NCBI GenBank assembly: GCA_964526035.1 | Contig: CAZGKE010000033.1 | Location: forward strand, 1-26,565 | Direction of reading: 5' to 3' | From: DAOMOD01 sp964526035 | Lineage (GTDB): Bacteria > Pseudomonadota > Gammaproteobacteria > Xanthomonadales > BPKI01 | DNA: 26,565 bases | Shown: piece by piece, positions 14,727 to 22,138 of the stretch | Layout: each line of letters begins with the position of its first letter | Position numbering within the stretch: the stretch's first letter is position 1 | Translations under genes and position numbers: made by a program | The notes under the pieces: model-generated | What the model was told of the DNA's origin: nothing | Databases searched by the model: none | What the model saw: only the letters and a program-made list of their open reading frames with translations

Positions 14727-16850
14727 ATGACAGCCACCGACGTCGCCGCCCGAATCGAGGCCCTGCGCCGCGAAATCGAGGAACACAACTACCGGTACTT
14801 CGTTCTCGATGATCCCGGCGTTCCCGATGTCGAGTACGACCGATTGCTGCGCGAGCTCCGTGGGCTGGAGGAGGCGCACCCCGGGTTTGCACGGGCGGAC
14901 TCGCCGACACAACGAGTTGGTGGCGCGGCGGTCAGCCGTTTTGAGGAAGTCGACCACGCAGTGCCCATGCTCAGCCTGGGCAACGCCTTCAGCGAGGACG
15001 AGATCGCCGACTTTCTGCGCCGTATCGAAAAGGCGCTGGGCACGGGAGAAGTCTTGTTCTCGGTGGAGCCCAAGCTCGATGGTCTGGCCATGTCGCTGCT
15101 CTACGAAAACGGCGTCCTCGTGCGTGCGGCGACCCGCGGCGATGGTGTGACCGGCGAGGACGTCACCCACAGCGTACGTACCGTACGTTCGGTACCCACG
15201 CGTCTGCGCGGAGAGGGTTGGCCGCGGCGGCTGGAAATCCGCGGCGAGATCTACATGCCGCGCGCCGGCTTCGAGGCGATGAACGCTCGTCTGCGCGAGC
15301 GCGGCGAAAAGCCCTTTGCAAATCCGCGCAATGCGGCCGCGGGCAGCGTGCGCCAGCTCGATCCGCGGATCGCCGCGACGCGCCCGCTGGCCTTCTTCGC
15401 ATATGGCCATGGTCTGGTCGAAGGCGGAGCCCTGCCGGACCGTCACAGCCTCACGCTTGCGCGAATGCGCGACTGGGGGTTGCCGGTGTGTCCGGAAGCC
15501 GACGTTGCTACCGGTCTCGATGGCTGCCTGGCCTACTACCGCCGCATCGGCGAGCGCCGCGAAGGACTCGGCTACGACATCGACGGCGTGGTCTACAAAG
15601 TGGACCGCTACGACTGGCAGGAGCAGCTGGGCTTCGTTTCCCGGGCGCCGCGCTGGGCCATTGCCCACAAGTTTCCTGCGAGCGAGGAGCTCACCGTCGT
15701 CGAGGCCATCGACGTTCAGGTCGGCCGCACCGGCGCCATCACACCGGTCGCACGACTGCGGCCAGTGCAGGTGGCCGGCGTCACCGTCACCAATGCCACC
15801 CTGCACAATGCCGATCAGATCGCCCGCCTCGATGTCCGCATCGGCGATACGGTCATCGTGCGTCGTGCCGGAGACGTGATTCCCGAGGTAGTCGGTGTCG
15901 TTGCCGAGCGACGTGCTCCCGGCGCATCACCTTATGTCATGCCGGACGCCTGCCCCGCCTGCGGCTCGGCGGTGGAGCGGGCAGACGGTGAGGCCGTGAC
16001 GCGTTGTACCGGCGGCCTGGTCTGCCCGGCGCAGCGCAAGGAGGCGATCCGCCACTTCGCTTCGCGGCGTGCCATGGACATCGAAGGTCTCGGCGAACGC
16101 ATCGTCGAGGATCTGGTGGATTTTGACCTCGTCAGGTCGGTCGCTGACCTCTACCGTCTGACAGTGGACGATTTCGTCGAGATGAAACGCCGCGCCGATG
16201 AGCGCGATGATCGTGTTCCGGAAACGGTGAAGCAGGGCAAGGTGGCAACGCGCTGGGCAGAGAATCTGGTTGAAGCCATTGCGCTCAGCCGCGAGGCGAA
16301 GCTCGCGCGGTTCCTGTTCGCGCTGGGCATCCGTGAAGTCGGTGAAGCGACGGCCGCGCAGCTTGCCCGCTGGTTTGGCTCGCTGGATGCGTTGATCGAA
16401 GCGGCAGATTCCGATTTCGCCACTCTCCACGACGACACCCTCAAGGCCAGCGAGCGCTGCCCTGCGCTGACCCGAATTCCCGATGTCGGCCCGGTGGTGG
16501 CCGCGCATATCGCCTGCTTCTTCCATGAGCCGCACAACCGCGCCGCCATCGCCGCGCTGCGCGATGCCGGCGTCCATTGGCCCGAGCAGCCCGGTCAGCA
16601 GATCGCCGATGGGCCGCTGGCGGGCAAGTCGGTGGTATTGACGGGCGCCTTGTCGGCGCTCACCCGTGACGAGGCCAAGGCGCGACTGCAGGCACTGGGC
16701 GCCAAGGTCGCCGGCAGCGTGTCGAAGAAGACCAGCTTCGTGGTCGCCGGCGAAGCCGCCGGCAGCAAGCTCGACAAGGCGCGCGAACTGAGTATCGACA
16801 TCCTCGATGAGGCCGCACTGCTCGCGCTTCTGGCCGAACATGAGGGCTGA
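14727..16850 (+). CDS. ligA: NAD-dependent DNA ligase LigA
   Basis: This 707-residue ligase seals nicks in replication and repair. Domain order is the Ia domain (HNYRYFVLDDPGVPDVEYDRL), adenylation domain with nucleophile K116 in EPKLDG, OB fold, a four-Cys zinc finger (C409, C412, C427, C433), helix-hairpin-helix region and a carboxy-terminal BRCT domain (about 630-707, VVLTGALSALTRDEAK). It is about 36 residues longer than E. coli LigA (671). The extra length is in the HhH region, where a charged stretch replaces the first hairpin and a second insert follows LIEAA. The start at MTATDVAARI matches the family; a start at 14670 would fall in the preceding terminator. It overlaps epmA by 11 bases. 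Confidence 0.96.
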   Translation: MTATDVAARIEALRREIEEHNYRYFVLDDPGVPDVEYDRLLRELRGLEEAHPGFARADSPTQRVGGAAVSRFEEVDHAVPMLSLGNAFSEDEIADFLRRIEKALGTGEVLFSVEPKLDGLAMSLLYENGVLVRAATRGDGVTGEDVTHSVRTVRSVPTRLRGEGWPRRLEIRGEIYMPRAGFEAMNARLRERGEKPFANPRNAAAGSVRQLDPRIAATRPLAFFAYGHGLVEGGALPDRHSLTLARMRDWGLPVCPEADVATGLDGCLAYYRRIGERREGLGYDIDGVVYKVDRYDWQEQLGFVSRAPRWAIAHKFPASEELTVVEAIDVQVGRTGAITPVARLRPVQVAGVTVTNATLHNADQIARLDVRIGDTVIVRRAGDVIPEVVGVVAERRAPGASPYVMPDACPACGSAVERADGEAVTRCTGGLVCPAQRKEAIRHFASRRAMDIEGLGERIVEDLVDFDLVRSVADLYRLTVDDFVEMKRRADERDDRVPETVKQGKVATRWAENLVEAIALSREAKLARFLFALGIREVGEATAAQLARWFGSLDALIEAADSDFATLHDDTLKASERCPALTRIPDVGPVVAAHIACFFHEPHNRAAIAALRDAGVHWPEQPGQQIADGPLAGKSVVLTGALSALTRDEAKARLQALGAKVAGSVSKKTSFVVAGEAAGSKLDKARELSIDILDEAALLALLAEHEG

Positions 16851-17814
16851 GCGCATCGACTCGCTTGTCGGCACACTGCGGATGCGCAATCAGCTGCACG
16901 CCGTCATCCGCAGCTTCTTCGAAAAGCGTGGCGTGCTCGAGGTGGAGACGCCGGTGTTGTCCGCGGCGGCGACCACCGACGTGCATATCGAGAGTTTCCG
17001 CACCGAGTTCAGCGGGCCGGCGCAGGGCGGCGAGCGGCGCCGCTTCCTGCGCACGTCCCCCGAGTTCTTCCACAAGCGACTGCTGGCAGCGGGTGTGGGT
17101 GACCTGTTCGAACTGGCGCGCGTGTTTCGCAACGGTGAAGCGGGGCGCTGCCACAACCCGGAGTTCACCCTGCTCGAGTGGTACCGGGTCGGCATGGACC
17201 ATCATGCGCTGATGGACGAGGTCGAGGCGCTGCTTGACGCGTGCCTCGCGCTGCGCGGTCGGCCTGCTGTTGCCGCGCGGCGGCTGAGCTACCGCGACTG
17301 GTTCGTGGACAGCCTGGATCTGGATCCGTTCAGCGCTTCAATGGATGCGCTGAGGGCGCCGCTGCGTTCGTTTGCGATCGTGGCGGACGGGCTGGCGCGC
17401 GACGACTGGCTTGATCTTCTGATCACGCATCGTCTGCAGCCGGCGCTGCCCCCTGACGGCCGGCTGTTCGTGTATGACTATCCCGCCAGCCAGTGCGCGT
17501 TGGCACGCCTGCTGCCGGGCGAACCGCCTCGGGCCGCGCGCTTCGAGGTGTTCATGGGAAAGCATGAGCTGGCCAACGGCTACTGGGAGCTGACCGATGC
17601 CGCCGAGCAGCGCGCCCGCTTCGAATCCGACATTCGTCGGCGGAAGGCGCGCGGTGGCGCGGAGCTGCCGGCAGACGAACGCCTGCTGCAGGCGATGGCA
17701 CGGGGCCTGCCGGATTGCGCTGGCGTCGCGTTGGGCGTGGACCGACTGCTGATGGTGCTGCAGGGTGCCGGGTCGATCGGCGAAGTGCTGGCGTTCGGGT
17801 TCGACGAAGCCTGA
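16840..17814 (+). CDS. epmA: Elongation factor P--(R)-beta-lysine ligase EpmA (GenX/PoxA)
   Basis: This 324-residue class II lysyl-tRNA synthetase paralogue lacks the anticodon-binding domain; length is nearly that of E. coli EpmA (325). Motif 2 appears as VFRNGEAGRCHNPEFTLLEWYR and motif 3 as GVALGVDRLLM. It attaches (R)-beta-lysine to a conserved lysine of EF-P, which relieves ribosome stalling at polyproline. The partner genes epmB and efp are not in the window. The ATG at 16840 lies 11 bases before the ligA stop in another frame, so the two genes are probably coupled. A start further upstream inside ligA would add unrelated residues. Confidence 0.95.
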   Translation: MRAERIDSLVGTLRMRNQLHAVIRSFFEKRGVLEVETPVLSAAATTDVHIESFRTEFSGPAQGGERRRFLRTSPEFFHKRLLAAGVGDLFELARVFRNGEAGRCHNPEFTLLEWYRVGMDHHALMDEVEALLDACLALRGRPAVAARRLSYRDWFVDSLDLDPFSASMDALRAPLRSFAIVADGLARDDWLDLLITHRLQPALPPDGRLFVYDYPASQCALARLLPGEPPRAARFEVFMGKHELANGYWELTDAAEQRARFESDIRRRKARGGAELPADERLLQAMARGLPDCAGVALGVDRLLMVLQGAGSIGEVLAFGFDEA

Positions 17815-17830
17815 CGCATCGTTGGTGCGC

Positions 17831-17861
17831 CTTGAAGGCCTGGCCATGCCCGGCCTTCAAG
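17831..17861. terminator. Bidirectional stem-loop between convergent epmA and ice-binding-type gene
   Basis: CTTGAAGGCC (17831-17840) and GGCCTTCAAG (17852-17861) form a perfect 10-bp stem with an 11-base loop, 16 bases after the epmA stop and 2 bases after the convergent gene's stop. T-tracts are weak on both sides. Position and symmetry support a shared terminator. Confidence 0.65.
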
Positions 17862-17863
17862 TC

Positions 17864-18706
17864 CTAGCGCACGATACGGCCAATTCCGAGCACGCCGACC
17901 AGCAGCACCAGTCCTGCCAGGGCGAGCAGGGACCATTGCGTCAATGTCGGGACCGCAATGGCCGCCGGGATCGGGCCGGGTGGGAACACGCCCTGTTGGA
18001 GATCACACCGCGTGACCGCGTTGCTGTCGAGGGTGACAGCTGCGGTGCGTGCCAGCGTGCTTCCGCTCAGGGAGGCGCCGGTATTGAGAGTGATGCTGTC
18101 GAGCGCGAGGATGTTGCCGAGGAAATCCGTGCCGGTGCCCAGCGTGGCCGAACTGCCGACCTGCCAGTACACATTGCAGCCATCGGCGCTGTTGATCACC
18201 TCGACCGCCGACGCGCTGGCCGTGGTCAGAGTGCTGCCGATCTGGAATATGAACTCCGCAGCCGGATCGCCCTCCGCATCGAGCGTCAGCGTGCCTGTCA
18301 GTCCCATCGAGGTGGCAGCGCAGTAGACGCCGGGAGTGAGCGTCTGGCCTCCGAGGTCGGCGGCGATCACCGTGTCACAGGGGCGCCCGGCAAGATCGAC
18401 GTAAGCGGTGGTGACATCATCCTGTGCCTGCAACGCGACCGCATCTGCGAAGTGCGTGTCGCCATCAATGATGCCGGGAGGAAAACCCGTCACCGAACTT
18501 CCGTCGCCCGGAGAAATGCCAAGATTTCCGGTGACGACGCTCGGGCCTGTGTTGGAGACGGCTGAGGCGCCAAGCACGGCGAAGTCCTCCGCGGTTCCCA
18601 GCGACACCGTTTGCGCCTGAAGCGGCGCAACACAGAGGACCAGGACAGCGAAGCCCAGAGGAAGGCGTGAGGAGCGAGGTCGATTGCGATCCGTTTCGGT
18701 AGTCAT
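17864..18706 (-). CDS. Exported DUF3494 ice-binding-type protein with IPTL-CTERM sorting tail
   Basis: This 280-residue protein has a signal peptide ending near residue 32 (LGFAVLVLCVAPLQAQ). A DUF3494 beta-solenoid domain spans about 33-235, with the family hallmarks LGTAEDFAVLGASAVSNTGP, GNLGISPG, YWQVGSSATLGTGTDFLGNI and GAVTL-like AAVTLDSNAV. After a Pro-rich linker comes PTLTQW (253-258), a hydrophobic helix (about 259-275) and GRIVR, which is the IPTL-CTERM pattern. DUF3494 proteins include ice-binding and adhesion proteins; whether this one binds ice cannot be read from sequence. IPTL-CTERM tails are thought to direct proteins to an exosortase-like surface system; no such enzyme is in the window. 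The ATG at 18706 follows GGGGAC on the minus strand; an ATG at 18766 would add a charged stretch ahead of the signal peptide. Confidence 0.85.
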   Translation of the reverse strand: MTTETDRNRPRSSRLPLGFAVLVLCVAPLQAQTVSLGTAEDFAVLGASAVSNTGPSVVTGNLGISPGDGSSVTGFPPGIIDGDTHFADAVALQAQDDVTTAYVDLAGRPCDTVIAADLGGQTLTPGVYCAATSMGLTGTLTLDAEGDPAAEFIFQIGSTLTTASASAVEVINSADGCNVYWQVGSSATLGTGTDFLGNILALDSITLNTGASLSGSTLARTAAVTLDSNAVTRCDLQQGVFPPGPIPAAIAVPTLTQWSLLALAGLVLLVGVLGIGRIVR

Positions 18707-18977
18707 TGCAGTGTCCCCATGTCGATTGAATGGCGCAAACAGGCGCGCCGCGTTGCGCAACTGCACCGCGCGCGGCCGGCAGCACAGGAATCCCCTCTCA
18801 GCGACACGTGCAGACCCTGCGCCGCATGAGTATCGACGAACCCCACGGTCGCTTCTGTGCGTTGTCGAACATACGGGGGCAGCACCGGCTACCAGTTCAC
18901 GCGGCGCCCGTCCTGTTGCAGCAGCGGGCCGTTCCGGGAACGACGACGCTCAAGGGCGCCGCCTGACACTGCTGCGC
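18707..18977. other. Upstream region of the ice-binding-type gene
   Basis: About 270 bases with no supported gene. A perfect 10-bp palindrome GTTGCGCAAC lies at 18752-18761, 46 bases upstream of the start, and could be an operator. No convincing promoter pair was found. Confidence 0.35.
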
Positions 18978-19181
18978 TCAATCGGCGTGGCGGCGTTCGA
19001 AGTCGGCGATTTCCTTCTCGGCCTGTTCCTGGGTCAGTCCGTAGGCTTCCTGGATCCTTCCAGCAAGTTGTTCGCGCCGACCATCGATGACGCTCAGCTG
19101 GTTATCGGTGAGCCTGCCCCACTGAGCGCGCATGTGACCCTGAAACTGCTTCCACCTGCCCTTGACGATGTCCGAGTTCAT
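18978..19181 (-). CDS. CsbD-like general stress protein
   Basis: This is a 67-residue highly charged protein beginning MNSDIVKGRWKQFQGHMRAQ. That opening, the WGRLTDNQL block and the GRIQEAYG segment are the CsbD (YjbJ) family pattern. CsbD proteins are abundant small proteins of unknown mechanism induced by stress or stationary phase. The ATG at 19181 gives the family's standard length; the longer reading from 19268 is Ser/Arg/Ala-rich and crosses the hairpins at 19204-19269, so it is rejected. AGGTG lies upstream. The gene is transcribed in the same direction as the exported protein gene upstream but is separated from it by strong stem-loops. Confidence 0.88.
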   Translation of the reverse strand: MNSDIVKGRWKQFQGHMRAQWGRLTDNQLSVIDGRREQLAGRIQEAYGLTQEQAEKEIADFERRHAD

Positions 19182-19203
19182 GTGCTGCACCTGATCATGG
19201 GAC

Positions 19204-19269
19204 CGCCGGCAGCAACGACCGGCGGCGGATGAAGAGGATGATGCGTCGGGCGAGGCCGCCCGACGCATC
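19204..19269 (-). terminator. Two strong stem-loops after the LPSTAG protein gene
   Basis: GATGCGTCGGGCG (19240-19252) pairs perfectly with CGCCCGACGCATC (19257-19269) around a 4-base loop, 19 bases after the stop codon of the minus-strand gene at 19289. CCGCCGG near 19204-19210 pairs with CCGGCGG near 19219-19225 as a second stem. On the minus strand the first stem is followed by ATCCTCTTC, a modest pyrimidine run. The pair probably terminates the upstream gene. Confidence 0.65.
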
Positions 19270-19288
19270 AGTTTGTTCAGCTGGGTGT

Positions 19289-19972
19289 TCAGCTGCGTCG
19301 GGCAATGCGCAGGGCCAGTCCGGCAAATGCCGCAAGCAGGCCGCCAAATGCAAACCAGGGCAGAGCGCCGGCGGTGCTCGGCAGGCGGGTCATGCGCTGG
19401 TCGGACGAGGTCGAGGCGATTGCATCCGCTTGCCGCGTATCCTGCCTGGTTGCGTCGTCGTAGATCGGCTCGTAGCGAACGATCCGCGACTGCTGCCTAG
19501 GCGCCGTCATCGGTTCGCTGGTCAGCTCCGTGGCGCCTTCCGGTACGTACAGATTGATCCGCTGATTGGCGGTGAGGGCGGAGAACGGTTGCTTGCGGCC
19601 GTCAAGCGTGACCTGCTGATCGGGACCAGGAATGAGCGTGTAGCGGCCCATCTTGCGGCCCGTCGGGCCGATGAATTCGGACGTTACCGAGCCATCGGCA
19701 TTGATGCGCAGGAAATTGGCCTCGAAGCGCGCCCACTTGGTGTTGTTGTTGACGACCACCTCGTGGCAGGCGTCAGCAATGCGCGGGTACTGTTCGATCA
19801 GCTGGAGATTCCAGGCGAGATCCACCTGGTTGCAGCTTTGAACGCGCGTCTTGGGATCGGCCAGCTCGCGGGTGTCGAGATCGGACTGCGCCGAGACGGT
19901 GCCGCCCCAGGCAAGCGCGAGGCTCAACAGGGCGAGCGTCAGAGTGTGATGGATGGTGCTGCGGGTGTTCAT
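19289..19972 (-). CDS. Exported protein with LPSTAG-transmembrane-RR carboxy terminus, unknown function
   Basis: This 227-residue protein is not recognised as a named family. It has a clear signal peptide (LTLALLSLALAWGGTVSA, cleavage near residue 28). The mature region of about 165 residues has two cysteines (C47, C69) that could pair, and a beta-like stretch around KWARFEANFLRINADGSVTS. The carboxy terminus has the layout of a sortase-type signal: LPSTA at 197-201, a hydrophobic helix (about 203-221), then RIARRS. In Gram-positive bacteria LPxTA/LPxTG tails are sortase substrates; in this Gram-negative context the processing enzyme is unknown. GGAG lies just before the ATG. It lies near the IPTL-CTERM protein, so two different sorting-type tails occur within 2.2 kb. 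Confidence 0.75.
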   Translation of the reverse strand: MNTRSTIHHTLTLALLSLALAWGGTVSAQSDLDTRELADPKTRVQSCNQVDLAWNLQLIEQYPRIADACHEVVVNNNTKWARFEANFLRINADGSVTSEFIGPTGRKMGRYTLIPGPDQQVTLDGRKQPFSALTANQRINLYVPEGATELTSEPMTAPRQQSRIVRYEPIYDDATRQDTRQADAIASTSSDQRMTRLPSTAGALPWFAFGGLLAAFAGLALRIARRS

Positions 19973-20372
19973 GGGTTTACTCCATTTGCTATGTAGTTGC
20001 TAGGTGCGATGACGAAAGGAACGTCCGGTGCCCCAGGGGGAGCGGAGGGAGCGTGGTGCGCATGGACAGTGCTCTTTGGACGAAAATCCGTCTGTGCGAT
20101 GGCGCACCTTGCACGATCCGGCGTTGCGTCCGCGCACCAACGGCGGCGACGAGCAGCCGTTGGTGCGGCGCGCGCGGACTCGTTCCATTGTTCATTGGCT
20201 ACTGACCTCAGTTCCAGGGCAGTGCGGTGGTTCAAGTTGCGTTGGGTAGCGGACAGACGGCCGTGGCCGGCCAGCGGAATCTGATCTCCTGGATCCGCAC
20301 GTCAATGCCGCGCCATCGGGCTGTCGTTCGGCTGGTGCCTGCGGCGCAATCCGTTGGCCGAGAGAATGTCCC
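19973..20372. other. Structured intergenic region between divergent exported-protein genes
   Basis: Four hundred bases without a supported gene. There are two stems: GTGCG-ATGG-CGCAC (20094-20107) and a perfect 12-bp stem CGCACCAACGGC (20133-20144) with GCCGTTGGTGCG (20156-20167). A TTGCTA direct repeat with 11-bp spacing lies at 19986-19991 and 19997-20002, close to the minus-strand gene start. It may hold long leaders for both genes or a small RNA; no clear sigma-70 promoter was found. Confidence 0.5.
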
Positions 20373-20795
20373 ATGAAAACCGCACTTCCCCTGATCGCTT
20401 TCCTGCTCCTGTCCGCGTGCTCGACTAGCTCGTATCGCGCGGTTCAGGAAATCGATTTCGAACGTCTGGTCGATCAGGGCTGCACCCGGGCCGGAGACCG
20501 TTTTTCTGTCACGGCGCGCGTCAACTGCACGACGCACGAGACGATCGTCCTGTGGAACGGCTATGACGGTTCGCTAACCGCGGCGGTGTCGCTGCCGCCC
20601 GATAGTGTCGGTTCAAAGATGCGCGGAGTGTTCGGCAAGGGCCGCTACGAACCGGGCTACGATCGCCTGAACCCGCTGCGCGTGAACAACACGCCGCTGA
20701 CGGTGACGATGCGCTGTGAGGCTGCGCGCATGTCTCCGGCCGCGGACCGCTTCAGCAATTTCGATGCCGGACAGCGGGTTGAATTCGGGTTCTGA
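20373..20795 (+). CDS. Small lipoprotein of unknown function
   Basis: This 140-residue protein has a lipoprotein signal: MKTALPLIAFLLLSAC with lipobox LLSAC and C16 as lipidation site, followed by Ser at +2, which favours the outer membrane. The mature part is about 124 residues with three further cysteines (C37, C52, C114) and no recognised domain. The start is the ATG at 20373 with only a weak SD. A strong terminator follows. The divergent LPSTAG gene lies upstream and the secreted pair converges on it, so it is probably monocistronic. Confidence 0.75.
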   Translation: MKTALPLIAFLLLSACSTSSYRAVQEIDFERLVDQGCTRAGDRFSVTARVNCTTHETIVLWNGYDGSLTAAVSLPPDSVGSKMRGVFGKGRYEPGYDRLNPLRVNNTPLTVTMRCEAARMSPAADRFSNFDAGQRVEFGF

Positions 20796-20825
20796 ACTCG
20801 CGCGGCACCCATTGCACTCTGAAAA

Positions 20826-20854
20826 GGAAAGGCCGGGCGTGGCCCGGCCTTTCC
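20826..20854. terminator. Bidirectional terminator between the lipoprotein gene and the convergent secreted pair
   Basis: GGAAAGGCCGGGC (20826-20838) and GCCCGGCCTTTCC (20842-20854) form a perfect 13-bp stem with a GTG loop. GAAAA precedes it on the plus strand, giving a short T-run for minus-strand transcripts. It lies 30 bases after the lipoprotein stop and 28 before the convergent stop. Confidence 0.85.
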
Positions 20855-20882
20855 GCTACAGCTGGAGCGACTCGCTTCCGGG

Positions 20883-22127
20883 TCAGAACTGGAAGCCCAG
20901 CGCACGCCTCTCCTGCAGGTCCATGTCGCCCTGGCGGATCAGGCGCAGGTCGCGCACCTCATAGGGTGCGCCAACGCCGTGGCGGGTGACGCTGTCGGCA
21001 TCGAAAATCAGCGGAAGGGTGCCACCGCCCGCCTCGAGCCAGGCCGCTGCGTTGCCAACGGCGATGGCCACCTGAGCGCCGTCCAGCGCGGTACCCACCA
21101 GCACGCCGCGGATCTCGTAGCGAGACGCCACGCTGGCGTCGACGCCCACCTCAAAGGACATGCTGCCGCTGGTCGCGCCGTCCTGCATCACGCTGCCGTC
21201 CAGGCGTGCGGTCGGCACCGAGACCGCGAAGGCGGTTCTGCTGTCGCGCATGACCTGACCCTCGGGGCCGGACAGAGCGGCGAATACGTGCGCCTCCCAG
21301 AGGCCAGGACCCTGACCGATCAGACCATCGAGCTGGACGCTGCCGGCGAAGGAATCCGCTTCGATCCGGAAGTCCATCGGCCAGGTGGCCCCGTTGGGGG
21401 CGGTGATGATGCCCTGCACCAGCGCCGGCGTACGCGCCATGCCCTCCGCCCGGAACTGGCCGGAGATGCTCAGCTCGCTGCCGCTGACCACGATGTCGCT
21501 GGCGGCGGCCAGTCGCAGCAGATGACTGCTGTCGGGTTCGAACACGTGCAGAAGGGCGTTTTGCGGCGCCTTGGGCAACATCAGGGTCATGCGGCCGGCG
21601 CCGACATCGCGATGGAGCCGGAACGCGGCCGAGCCGGCCGGGAATCGCGCCGAAGTGAGCTGCAGCTGATCCGCATTGGCAATGTCCTGCACCGCTTCCG
21701 CCGCGCTGTAGCTGCGGCCGTTGCGAATGATCTGCAGACCTTCGAGCCTGATCGCGTCACTGCGCGCGCCGCCGACCGGACTGATGCGCACCAGCGCAGC
21801 GGGCGTGGTGGTCACGATGTCCACGCCGCGCTCCAGTTGGCCGGCGTCCACGGTGGTCCAGAACTCGCGACTCTCGGCTTCGAACGGCGTCGGAGCGAAG
21901 TCGACGACGACGTCTTCTTCGATGGCCCAGGAGAACGTCACCGTGTCGCGCGAAACCACCGGCGCACGATTGATGACCTCGCTGCCAAGCGATTTGGCGT
22001 CGACGAGCGTCATCGGTACCAGGTCGCCGGGCTGCGTCGGCGCCAGGCGCAGGTTTTTGTCGCCGGCATGGCCGGCAAGGCTGACGCCCATGAGGAGGGC
22101 GCCGCAGAAAACGCTGATCTGTTTCAT
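20883..22127 (-). CDS. Secreted protein of unknown function, possibly DUF4785-like, partner of the upstream hydrolase
   Basis: This 414-residue protein has a signal peptide (MKQISVFCGALLMGVSLAGHA). The mature chain is rich in beta-strand-like segments and has no enzymatic motif I recognise. Blocks such as GWATWPMDF-like ATWPMDFRIEADSF and GLWEAHVFAAL suggest tandem immunoglobulin-like domains in the second half. The layout recalls DUF4785 proteins of Xanthomonas and Legionella, but I cannot confirm this. The start at 22127 has GAGGAG upstream on the minus strand. It begins 11 bases after the stop of the lipase-like gene, so the two form an operon. A chaperone, inhibitor or surface anchor for the hydrolase are possible roles, all inferred. 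Confidence 0.8.
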   Translation of the reverse strand: MKQISVFCGALLMGVSLAGHAGDKNLRLAPTQPGDLVPMTLVDAKSLGSEVINRAPVVSRDTVTFSWAIEEDVVVDFAPTPFEAESREFWTTVDAGQLERGVDIVTTTPAALVRISPVGGARSDAIRLEGLQIIRNGRSYSAAEAVQDIANADQLQLTSARFPAGSAAFRLHRDVGAGRMTLMLPKAPQNALLHVFEPDSSHLLRLAAASDIVVSGSELSISGQFRAEGMARTPALVQGIITAPNGATWPMDFRIEADSFAGSVQLDGLIGQGPGLWEAHVFAALSGPEGQVMRDSRTAFAVSVPTARLDGSVMQDGATSGSMSFEVGVDASVASRYEIRGVLVGTALDGAQVAIAVGNAAAWLEAGGGTLPLIFDADSVTRHGVGAPYEVRDLRLIRQGDMDLQERRALGFQF

Positions 22128-22138
22128 GTCGGGGCTCC

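Noticed and set aside
19986..20002. TTGCTA direct repeat with 11-bp spacing near the LPSTAG gene start as a regulator site
   Set aside because: Only two 6-base copies, overlapping the leader near the SD; too weak without comparison.
19973..20372. Short open frames in the divergent region as small genes
   Set aside because: None has a convincing SD or recognisable protein pattern, and they overlap the stem-loops.
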